A DNA stretch of 64,000 nucleotides from positions 307,334 to 371,333 of the forward strand of contig NZ_JARKNA010000002.1 in NCBI RefSeq assembly GCF_029360765.1, written 5' to 3'. The stretch comes from Terrimonas pollutisoli. GTDB taxonomy: Bacteria > Bacteroidota > Bacteroidia > Chitinophagales > Chitinophagaceae. A model generated the notes under the pieces. That model did not search any database. It was not told where the DNA came from and saw nothing but the letters and a program-made list of their open reading frames with translations. Positions 24,165 to 32,725 of this stretch are shown piece after piece (position 1 is the stretch's first letter; each line of letters starts with the position of its first letter). The translations under genes and the position numbers were made by a program.

Positions 24165-27100
24165 ATGGAAGTAAAAGCCTGGCAGGAATTAGTTAAAATT
24201 CCGACTTATAAGATTGGTGATCCTGATAAGAATCCCATGTTCCTGGAGAAAAGAGTATACCAGGGTAGCAGCGGCGTTGTCTATCCCCACCCTGTGATTG
24301 ATAAAGTTTATGATGAAAAGGAAGATAAAGAATGGACGGCTCTGTTTCTGGAAAACGAATACCTGAAAGTAATGATCCTTCCCGAACTGGGCGGCCGCAT
24401 ACAGATGGCTTATGACAAAACAAATGACTATCATTTTGTTTATTACAACCAGGTCATCAAACCTGCATTGGTTGGCCTGGCCGGCCCTTGGATCAGCGGC
24501 GGCATTGAATTCAACTGGCCTCAACATCACCGGCCTTCTACCTTTGATGCCACTGATTTTATGATTGAAGAACATGCTGATGGCAGTAGAACAGTGTGGG
24601 TGAATGAATATGAAATTATGTTCCGCACCAAATGTTCACTGGGCTTTACACTTCACCCGGGCAAAGCATATATTGAACTGCATGCAAAATTGCATAACCG
24701 CACTCCATTTCCGCAAACCTTCCTATGGTGGGCCAACCCGGCAGTGGCGGTGGATGAACATTACCAGAGCGTATTTCCGCCGGATGTACATGCGGTGTAT
24801 GATCACGGGAAAAGAGATGTGAGTTCTTTCCCCATAGCAACAGGTACTTATTACAAAGTAGATTATTCCCCGGGTACAGATATTTCCATCTATACCAATA
24901 TCCCGGTGCCTACTTCGTACATGGCGGTGAATAGTGAATTCAATTTTGTCGGGGGTTATCATCATCAGAAAAAAGCGGGTATGATACATGTGGCCGATCA
25001 TCATGTCAGCCCCGGGAAAAAACAGTGGACATGGGGTTGCGGGGAATTTGGAAAAGCATGGGACAGACAACTGACAGATGAAGATGGCCCCTACTTTGAA
25101 TTAATGTGCGGCGTTTATACCGACAACCAACCGGACTTCAGTTGGATAATGCCAAACGAAGTGAGAGAGTTTAGTCAATATTTCATGCCCTATAAAAACA
25201 TCGGCTATGTAAAAAATGCGTCTGTTGATGCGATGGTGAATTTTGATATTAATGGAAACAATGCTGATATTAAAGTATATGTTACATGCGAGAGGGTTGT
25301 AAAAATTTTACTGAAAAAATCAGGCAGTGTTATTCATGAAAAAGCAATGTCTTTATCTCCGGAGATAACTTATGAAGAAATAATTCCATTACAGCAGCCA
25401 GTTACTTCCGTTGAAGATTACAGCGTTGAAGTATTAGATGAAGAGGGCCGGGTTTTAATAAATTATTCGCCGGTAGTAAAAGAAAATACTGAAATACCGG
25501 AGCCGGCAAAGGCAATACCGGAACCTTCTGCTCTTAAAACAAATGAGGAGCTTTATCTCGCAGGTCTTCACCTGGAGCAATACCGGCATGGCACTTATTG
25601 TGCAGAAGATTACTATGCAGAAGCCATCTTGAGAGACCCGACGGATATCAGAAATAATAATGCTCTCGGGTTATTATTTCTACGGAGAGGAGAATATCAA
25701 AGAAGCGAAAAATATTTCCGCAGTGCTATTGAAAAACTAAACAAGCATAATCCTAATACTTATGATAGTGAACCATTGTACAACCTGGGACTTGCATTAA
25801 AACATCAAGGGAGATATGAAGAAGCCTATGCGCTCCTGTACAAAAGTACATGGAGTGCATATCTCCAGGATAATGCTTTTCTCCAACTCGCCTTTATTGA
25901 AGCAAGAAATGAAAACTGGAATCAGGCTTCATCATTTATTAAAGATTCGCTGGCAAGAAATCTTCGCAGTCCCAAAGCAAGACACCTGAAAACAATTATT
26001 CTTCGCAAACTTGGCAAACTGGATAAAGCAGCAAGATCGGCAATGCGATCCCTCGAATTGGATGCCTTCAATTTCGGCAGCAGGTATGAGCTGTACAAAG
26101 TTTTTTCCGAAAACGGGGAGAAAGAAAAAGCAGTTGAAGTGTTGGCAGAGTTGAAACAACTGATGCGGGAATGGAATCATAATTATATTGAAATAGCTAT
26201 TGACTATGCCAATGCCGGGCAGTATGCTGACGCTTTTGATCTATTGCATTTAATTGCTGAATCAAATACCGATCCTCTTACCTTTTACTACCTGGGTTAT
26301 TTTAAATACCATATTCGAGAAGTTGAGGAAGCAAAACATTGGTTTGAAAAAGGTTTTCATTGTTCACCCGACAGGGTTTTTCCAAACCGGCTGGAAGATA
26401 TTGAGGTGTTGAAAAAAGCAATCGAAGTAAACAGCGGCGATTATAAAGCTCTTTATTATCTGGGCAATTTCTACTATGCCAAACGCAGATACGAAGACGC
26501 AAGAAAATGCTGGGAACAATCAGTAGAAATTAATGATCAGTTTCCTACCGTGCTTAGAAACCTGGGCATTGCCTGGTATAATAAGTTTGATAAAAAAGAA
26601 GAAGCGCTGCGACTGTTTGAAAAAGCTTTTGACAGCGATACCACTGATTCTAGAATACTATATGAACTGGATCAGTTGTATAAGCGTTTTCACAAACTAC
26701 CGGAGGACCGTTTGTTTTTTTTGAAGAAATACGAGCCGCTCATTGCTGAAAGAGATGATTTGTACATTGAATATGTATTGCTGCATACACTTACCGGTCG
26801 CTTTCACGAAGCGAAACGATTGTTAGAAACCCGGAACTTCCATCCCTGGGAAGGAGGAGAGGGAAAAACTTCTGGGCAGCATATTCATATACATGTTGAG
26901 ATTGCAAAAAATGCTTTAAGAGAAAATAAATTCAAGGAAGCACTGGAACTGTTGCAGGCAGCAGAAAAATATCCTGAAAACCTTGGCGAAGGAAAGTTAT
27001 ATGGAGCCCAGGAAAATGATATTCATTACTGGATGGGCTGTGCTTATGAACAACTGAATGAAATGAACCTTGCACAGGAATATTGGCGAAAGGCATCAGT

Positions 27101-27512
27101 CGGATTAAGCGATCCTTTACCTGCTATTTATTACAATGATCAGCAGCCTGATAAGATCTTCTACCAGGGTCTTGCTTTATTAAAGCTCGGCGACATGGGG
27201 GAAGCCATTAAGCGATTCAACAACCTTGTCAGGTTTGGAGAAACGAATATGAATAAGGAAGTAAAGATTGATTATTTCGCCGTGTCGCTTCCCGACCTGA
27301 TGATTTTTGATGATGACCTGGATGTCCGCAACCAGATTCATTGTCATTACCTGCTCGGCTTAGGGTGGCTGGGACTGGAGCTGTACGATAAATCGGAATA
27401 TCATTTCGACGTAGCTCTTCGGCTGGACCCGGCGCATCCAGGTGCTATTGTTCACAAGACCATGTTAAATGAGAAAGTCAAATCGGATGCATTTCCTGAA
27501 GTGCTTAAATGA
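24165..27512 (+). CDS. DUF5107 and TPR-repeat protein
   Basis: 1115 residues from the ATG at 24165 (a TTG at 24156 is less likely); no signal peptide, so probably cytoplasmic. The N-terminal region (about 1-325) resembles DUF5107, a beta-sandwich related to aldose-epimerase/galactose-mutarotase folds, with LPELGGRIQMAYDKTNDY and GGIEFNWPQHHRPSTFD. From about residue 450 a long array of TPR-like helix pairs follows (for example NNNALGLLFLRRGEYQRSEK and KALYYLGNFYYAKRRYEDAR). DUF5107-TPR proteins recur in Bacteroidota carbohydrate loci; the activity is not established. In this locus a mutarotase-like role on galactose is an attractive guess, because no galM is present. Confidence 0.8.
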   Translation: MEVKAWQELVKIPTYKIGDPDKNPMFLEKRVYQGSSGVVYPHPVIDKVYDEKEDKEWTALFLENEYLKVMILPELGGRIQMAYDKTNDYHFVYYNQVIKPALVGLAGPWISGGIEFNWPQHHRPSTFDATDFMIEEHADGSRTVWVNEYEIMFRTKCSLGFTLHPGKAYIELHAKLHNRTPFPQTFLWWANPAVAVDEHYQSVFPPDVHAVYDHGKRDVSSFPIATGTYYKVDYSPGTDISIYTNIPVPTSYMAVNSEFNFVGGYHHQKKAGMIHVADHHVSPGKKQWTWGCGEFGKAWDRQLTDEDGPYFELMCGVYTDNQPDFSWIMPNEVREFSQYFMPYKNIGYVKNASVDAMVNFDINGNNADIKVYVTCERVVKILLKKSGSVIHEKAMSLSPEITYEEIIPLQQPVTSVEDYSVEVLDEEGRVLINYSPVVKENTEIPEPAKAIPEPSALKTNEELYLAGLHLEQYRHGTYCAEDYYAEAILRDPTDIRNNNALGLLFLRRGEYQRSEKYFRSAIEKLNKHNPNTYDSEPLYNLGLALKHQGRYEEAYALLYKSTWSAYLQDNAFLQLAFIEARNENWNQASSFIKDSLARNLRSPKARHLKTIILRKLGKLDKAARSAMRSLELDAFNFGSRYELYKVFSENGEKEKAVEVLAELKQLMREWNHNYIEIAIDYANAGQYADAFDLLHLIAESNTDPLTFYYLGYFKYHIREVEEAKHWFEKGFHCSPDRVFPNRLEDIEVLKKAIEVNSGDYKALYYLGNFYYAKRRYEDARKCWEQSVEINDQFPTVLRNLGIAWYNKFDKKEEALRLFEKAFDSDTTDSRILYELDQLYKRFHKLPEDRLFFLKKYEPLIAERDDLYIEYVLLHTLTGRFHEAKRLLETRNFHPWEGGEGKTSGQHIHIHVEIAKNALRENKFKEALELLQAAEKYPENLGEGKLYGAQENDIHYWMGCAYEQLNEMNLAQEYWRKASVGLSDPLPAIYYNDQQPDKIFYQGLALLKLGDMGEAIKRFNNLVRFGETNMNKEVKIDYFAVSLPDLMIFDDDLDVRNQIHCHYLLGLGWLGLELYDKSEYHFDVALRLDPAHPGAIVHKTMLNEKVKSDAFPEVLK

Positions 27513-27590
27513 ATGGCTTTTTGAATTGTTAGCGAGTAAAGATTTTTTTAAACAGAAAATTAAACCGTGAATTTTCTCAACAAGTGAAAG

Positions 27591-30335
27591 ATGAAAACAG
27601 GCACATTAAAATATTTTTTTCTTGCAATGGTCGCTTTGTTAAGCTATCACAATGGCATGACCCAAAAACTATCATTAAATGGTCAATGGAAGGTAAGGCT
27701 CGATTCATTTGACAAAAAGGAACGTACCGTGAAGTTGCCAGGTACGTTGGACGACGCCGGTATTGGTTATCCCAATAAAATTGAACCTGCTTTAAATATT
27801 GCAACGTTGGCACATTTGACCAGGAAAGTGCAGTATGTCGGTAAAGCTTTTTATAGCAGGACATTTAGTGTTTCTCCCAAATGGAAATCAAAACAAATAA
27901 AACTTCTGCTGGAAAGGGTATTGTGGAAATCAACCGTTTGGATTGATGATAAACAAGTGAATGAAAATGGTGAAAGTTTGATAGTCCCGCATGAGTTTGA
28001 TATTACTGATTATGTTGTTCCGGGCAAGCGGCAAACGATCACCATCTGTATTGATAATTCCAATATTTACCCGGACATCAATGCTTATGCCTACCAATAT
28101 CCATCAGTAGAAAGTAGTCCGATGGCGCATGCATACACCAATCACACACAAATAAAATGGAATGGCATATTGGGAAATATTTCACTGGTGGCGGAACCAA
28201 AATTGTCAATCAATGAGGTAAATGTATTTCCGGATTTGCAAAACAAAAAACTGGAAATTCATTACCGGCTGAAAGATGTAAAAAGTAAATCAATCAAACT
28301 CCAATCCTTTGTTATTGACCCGCAAACCGGCAGAAAATGGTCTTCTGCTTTTTCTCAAAACGACATCCTGCAAAAAGAAATTACCGGTAACATTTCATTC
28401 GGCGACAAAGTGACCTTATGGAGTGAGTTTTCACCCAAGCTTTATCATTTGGTAACAACGCTGCAATCGGATTACGGTACGGATACGGTTATAACAAAAT
28501 TTGCTATCCGGGATTTGAAAACAAAAGATGGCGATTTGTATTTAAATGACAACAGAATTTTTATCAGGGGCAATCTTGAATGTATTATTTTCCCGCTGAA
28601 AGGATATACGCCCACGCAGTTAGGGGAATGGCGGACGCTTATTAAGACAGCCAGGGAGTATGGGCTAAATTTGTTACGGTTTCATAGCTGGTGTCCTCCT
28701 GAGGCAGCATTTACAGCGGCTGATGAGTTGGGTTTTTATCTGCAGGTAGAATTGCCTCACTGGAATTGGAAAGTAGGTAATGATACAACTACATTTGGTT
28801 TTCTGCGCAAAGAAGGATTTCGTCTCCTTGCTGAATATGGAAATCATCCTTCATTTTTGTTTTTGAGTATGGGGAATGAGTTGGAGGGAGATTTTGAAAA
28901 GTTAAATCACCTCGTTGCTGAATTAAAACAGCAGGACAATCGTCGTTTATACAGTACCACTACTTTTACCTTTCAAAAAGAACTTACAGGAACGCCACAA
29001 CCGCAGGATGATTTTTATGTAACGCAATGGACAAAGAAGGGCTGGGTAAGAGGACAGGGAGTTTTTAACGATGAATCACCTTCATTCGCAAAAGATTTCA
29101 GCGCATCAATTGAAGGCATTAATGTTCCTTTAATTTCACATGAGATAGGGCAATATTGTGTTTATCCTGACTTAACAGAAATTGAAAAATACAGCGGCAA
29201 TCTTTTGCCATTGAATTTTATTGCAGTTAGAAATGACTTACGCAAAAAAGGACTTTTGCATTTGTCGCCATCCTTTGTTCAGGCATCCGGCAGGTTTGCT
29301 TCACTTTTATACAAAGAAGAAATTGAAAGAGCGCTGAAGACAAAAGGATTTGATGGATTTCATCTTTTGCAGCTACAGGATTTTCCCGGCCAGGGAACGG
29401 CTTTGGTTGGATTGCTTAATGCGTTTTGGAAAACGAAAGGATTTATAACAGCCAAAGAATTTCGTCAATACAACAGCGAACTTACGCCGCTCATTCGTTA
29501 TCCTAAAACTGTTTATACCAATAATGAAATATTTGTAGCCGAAGTTGAACTGGCGAATTTTTATAAACCGCTTGATGCAGAAGTGGTTTGGAAAATTCGT
29601 GATGAAAACAAAACGGTATTGCGTACGGGATCCTTTGGAAAAAAAGAGTATGTTATTGGTAATTGTCTGCCGGTTGGAGAATTAAAATTTGATTTGAAAC
29701 AGGTGTCGTCAGCAAAGAAATTAACCATTGAAATATTCGTTAAAGGAACTTCTTACCAAAATCAATGGAGTATTTGGGTGTATCCTTCTTTACTTAAAGA
29801 GGAAAGTGGTGAAGTGATTGTTACAGCCTCTTTAAGCGAGGCTTTAAATACTTTGGAAAAGGGAGGTAAAGTGTTGCTGTGTCCGGCACCCGATACGTTA
29901 AAAGGTATTACGGGAAAGTTTGTGCCGGTTTTCTGGAGTCCTGTTCATTTTCCTGACCAACCGGGTACAATGGGTTTGTTGATCAAACAAAATCACAAGG
30001 CATTAAAAGATTTCCCTACAGATTTTCATAGCAACTGGCAATGGTGGGATTTAACAATCAAAAGCAAAACACTCAATGCCGGTACTCTTCCTGATAAAGC
30101 AATTATCGTACGTGTCATTGACAATTTTGTCCGCAACCAAAGTCTTACCAATTTGTTTGAAGTAAAACTGGGGAAAGGTAAAATGATTGTTTGCAGTATC
30201 GATGTTTTATCTGATCTGGACAAAAGACCACAGGCAAAACAATTAAGATACAGTTTACTGAAGTATATGAACAGCAAAGATTTTACTCCAGAAGCAACTA
30301 TTACGGAAGAGCAGGTAAGAAATTATTTTAAATGA
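27591..30335 (+). CDS. Glycoside hydrolase family 2 protein (beta-galactosidase-like)
   Basis: 914 residues with a signal peptide (about 1-24, ending GMTQ). The GH2 sugar-binding domain follows (about 25-195; LNGQWKVRLDSF), then an immunoglobulin-like domain and a TIM barrel. The acid/base is about Glu430 in SMGNELEGD and the nucleophile about Glu518 in ISHEIGQY. About 300 extra residues follow the barrel and end in a beta-rich region. GH2 covers beta-galactosidases, glucuronidases and mannosidases; galK and galT nearby favour beta-galactosidase. It overlaps the original start of the next reading frame by 4 bp, so it is coupled to the GH51 gene. The periplasm is the likely site of action. Confidence 0.85.
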   Translation: MKTGTLKYFFLAMVALLSYHNGMTQKLSLNGQWKVRLDSFDKKERTVKLPGTLDDAGIGYPNKIEPALNIATLAHLTRKVQYVGKAFYSRTFSVSPKWKSKQIKLLLERVLWKSTVWIDDKQVNENGESLIVPHEFDITDYVVPGKRQTITICIDNSNIYPDINAYAYQYPSVESSPMAHAYTNHTQIKWNGILGNISLVAEPKLSINEVNVFPDLQNKKLEIHYRLKDVKSKSIKLQSFVIDPQTGRKWSSAFSQNDILQKEITGNISFGDKVTLWSEFSPKLYHLVTTLQSDYGTDTVITKFAIRDLKTKDGDLYLNDNRIFIRGNLECIIFPLKGYTPTQLGEWRTLIKTAREYGLNLLRFHSWCPPEAAFTAADELGFYLQVELPHWNWKVGNDTTTFGFLRKEGFRLLAEYGNHPSFLFLSMGNELEGDFEKLNHLVAELKQQDNRRLYSTTTFTFQKELTGTPQPQDDFYVTQWTKKGWVRGQGVFNDESPSFAKDFSASIEGINVPLISHEIGQYCVYPDLTEIEKYSGNLLPLNFIAVRNDLRKKGLLHLSPSFVQASGRFASLLYKEEIERALKTKGFDGFHLLQLQDFPGQGTALVGLLNAFWKTKGFITAKEFRQYNSELTPLIRYPKTVYTNNEIFVAEVELANFYKPLDAEVVWKIRDENKTVLRTGSFGKKEYVIGNCLPVGELKFDLKQVSSAKKLTIEIFVKGTSYQNQWSIWVYPSLLKEESGEVIVTASLSEALNTLEKGGKVLLCPAPDTLKGITGKFVPVFWSPVHFPDQPGTMGLLIKQNHKALKDFPTDFHSNWQWWDLTIKSKTLNAGTLPDKAIIVRVIDNFVRNQSLTNLFEVKLGKGKMIVCSIDVLSDLDKRPQAKQLRYSLLKYMNSKDFTPEATITEEQVRNYFK

Positions 30336-30349
30336 CAAGTCCTTTTTTC

Positions 30350-32341
30350 ATGAAAAAAATATCGATTGTAATTGCTTTGCTGCATTTCATGCTGTGCCTG
30401 CAGGCAGATGCGCAAACAAAGCAAATAGTGGTAAAGGTGAACGAAGTAAAGGCAACCGTACAGCCAACCATGTGGGGTGTGTTTTTCGAAGACATCAACA
30501 TGGGTGCTGATGGTGGTATCTATGCGGAACTGGTAAAAAACCGATCATTTGAATTCTTTCAACCCATTCATGAGTTCCTTAAACCCATGACGGGTTGGAC
30601 AGTAAACCAAAAAGCAGAAGGCGATATTCTCGTGCTGAATCGTAAAGAAGAAAACAGCACCAACCCACGTTACATCCGTGTGACTGCCCGCAATGCTCAG
30701 AAAGGTAATTTGAGTATGTTAAATGAAGGATTCCGGGGCATAGGCATCAAGAACGCTTTACGTTACGATTTTTCGGTAATGTATCGTCAGCAAAAAAACG
30801 GTGTGAAACTGCACATCGAATTGCTGAATGCAACAGGACAGATTATTGGTGAAACAGTTTTGGTACCGGAGAAGGCTGACAACAACTGGAACAAACAAGC
30901 TGTAAGTTTCAACGCAACTGCAACAGAGCTTAAAGGAAAAATGAACCTGTGGTTTGAAGGCGATGGTGTGATTGATCTCGACATGATTTCGCTCTTTCCT
31001 TCAGATACCTGGAAAGGCCGTCCCGGTGGTTTGCGTGCCGACATGGTGCAAATGCTGGCCGACATGAAACCCGGCTTCATTCGTTTTCCCGGTGGTTGCA
31101 TTGTAGAAGGCTTTGATCTCTCACAACGTTACCAATGGAAAAAAACTATCGGCCCTGTTGAAAACAGACAATCGCTTATCAATCTATGGAACTTCATATT
31201 TGCACATCGTCCCACACCGGATTATTTTCAAACCTACGGTCTTGGTTTCTTTGAATATTTCCAATTGTGTGAAGACATTGGCGCCGAGCCATTGCCCATT
31301 TTGAATTGCGGCATGGCATGTCAGTTTCAATCGGCTGAAGTAGTTCCGTTGGAACAGTTAGATCCCTACGTACAGGATGCATTGGACCTTGTTGAGTTTG
31401 CTAACGGCAATGTAAACACGAAGTGGGGAAAGGTTCGTGCAGACCTTGGACATCCGGCACCATTTAACCTGAAGATGATGGGCATTGGCAATGAAAACTG
31501 GGGTCCGCAATACCTGGAACGTGTAGCTGTTTTCACCAAAGCCATCAAAGCAAAATATCCCGACATCAAACTGGTGAACAGTTCCGGATTTGAGCCCAAC
31601 GGGGAACGCTTTGACTTCCTGAATACAGCTTTGCGGCAAGCGAATGCAGATCTTATTGACGAACATTACTACAGCCGCCCTGACTGGTTTTTGCAAAATG
31701 CCAATCGCTATGACAACTATCCACGCAATGGCTCCAAAGTTTTTGCAGGTGAATATGCTGCGCAAAGCGACAAAACAGTAAGTGTAAACAACAGGAACAA
31801 TTGGTTGGCTGCTTTGTCTGAAGCCGCTTTCATGACCGGTTTGGAACGTAATGCCGATGTGGTAAACATGGCCTCCTATGCACCGCTGTTTGCACACGCC
31901 GAAGGCTGGCAGTGGACACCGGATTTGATTTGGGTAAACAACCTCCAATCTTACAGTACGCCAAATTACTACGTGCAGAAATTGTTCTCGTTGAACAAAG
32001 GAAGCAAGGTTGTTTCCATCACATCAAACAACCAGGTTATAGCCGGGCAAGACAGTCTCTATGCTTCAGCAGTGATTGATGAAAAGACAAATGAATTAAT
32101 CATTAAAGTTGTGAATGCGTCGCCAAAAGGACAGGTAAATACAATTGTATTGAATGCTATAAAAAAACTTGCGCCGCAAGGAAAATTAACTGTCTTGAAA
32201 GGCAATCCTGATAATATGAATTCATTTGATGATCCGCAACATGTATCACCAAAAGAATCAACAATTGATGTGAAAAGAAAGAATATACATCTTACTGCGG
32301 CACCGTATTCGTTGAGTGTGATACGAGTGAAAATGTTGTAA
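30350..32341 (+). CDS. Alpha-L-arabinofuranosidase, glycoside hydrolase family 51
   Basis: 663 residues from the ATG at 30350, which gives a clean signal peptide (MKKISIVIALLHFMLCLQ). An upstream ATG at 30332 overlaps the GH2 stop and may aid coupling. GH51 features are MWGVFFEDINMGADGGIYAE near the N-terminus, the acid/base about Glu382 in GIGNENWGP, the nucleophile about Glu468 in VFAGEYAAQ, and a C-terminal beta-sandwich. A carbohydrate-binding-like insert lies between the first strand and the barrel. It would remove arabinofuranose side groups so that the galactan backbone becomes accessible. A terminator follows at 32470. Confidence 0.95.
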   Translation: MKKISIVIALLHFMLCLQADAQTKQIVVKVNEVKATVQPTMWGVFFEDINMGADGGIYAELVKNRSFEFFQPIHEFLKPMTGWTVNQKAEGDILVLNRKEENSTNPRYIRVTARNAQKGNLSMLNEGFRGIGIKNALRYDFSVMYRQQKNGVKLHIELLNATGQIIGETVLVPEKADNNWNKQAVSFNATATELKGKMNLWFEGDGVIDLDMISLFPSDTWKGRPGGLRADMVQMLADMKPGFIRFPGGCIVEGFDLSQRYQWKKTIGPVENRQSLINLWNFIFAHRPTPDYFQTYGLGFFEYFQLCEDIGAEPLPILNCGMACQFQSAEVVPLEQLDPYVQDALDLVEFANGNVNTKWGKVRADLGHPAPFNLKMMGIGNENWGPQYLERVAVFTKAIKAKYPDIKLVNSSGFEPNGERFDFLNTALRQANADLIDEHYYSRPDWFLQNANRYDNYPRNGSKVFAGEYAAQSDKTVSVNNRNNWLAALSEAAFMTGLERNADVVNMASYAPLFAHAEGWQWTPDLIWVNNLQSYSTPNYYVQKLFSLNKGSKVVSITSNNQVIAGQDSLYASAVIDEKTNELIIKVVNASPKGQVNTIVLNAIKKLAPQGKLTVLKGNPDNMNSFDDPQHVSPKESTIDVKRKNIHLTAAPYSLSVIRVKML

Positions 32342-32469
32342 TGAATTAATTGGGATGGATGTTATTTTCTTAAAGTAGCTTCATTCAGATGTGCAAACTA
32401 TGCAACAAGGATGTTGCCGAAAGTTTTTGCTTAATTTCTCAATAGATTTTTTCCTGGTACAAACATTTC

Positions 32470-32498
32470 AAATGGACTCTTTAAGGGTCCATTTTTTT
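32470..32498 (+). terminator. Terminator after the GH2-GH51 unit
   Basis: An 8-bp stem, AAATGGAC (32470-32477) and GTCCATTT (32487-32494), is followed by a T-run to 32498. It lies in the 384-bp gap before the lectin-GH30 gene, upstream of candidate AraC site C, so the next gene is an independent unit. Confidence 0.8.
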
Positions 32499-32543
32499 GA
32501 AGATGAAAACCTTAAAACTGCCAGTTTCAACCACATAATAAAA

Positions 32544-32570
32544 TCCATCATTTACATAAGTTATTCCATT
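32544..32570 (+). promoter_or_regulatory. Candidate AraC-binding site C
   Basis: TCCATCATTTACATAAG at 32544-32560 continues to TCCATT at 32565-32570. Here the two half sites are identical (TCCAT) and 21 bp apart. It lies 155 bp before the T9SS-GH30 start, just after a terminator. Apart from sites B and C and the terminators, the gap holds nothing recognisable. Confidence 0.65.
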
Positions 32571-32725
32571 TCCTTCGGGGTAGTCGTTTCTTAGTTTTAT
32601 ATCTAAACAAAAATAACTCGAAGGAAGCTTTTCCCACATTGATGATTTGAGTCATTGCTTTCAATTAAGTAGCTATCTCCACCGGTTTATTTTTCTTTTT
32701 TTTAATTAACGATAAAATTGTCTGT

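Noticed and set aside
31358..31948. Long minus-strand open frame (196 codons) opposite the GH51 gene
   Set aside because: It lies wholly inside a well-supported GH51 coding region and shows no family motifs.
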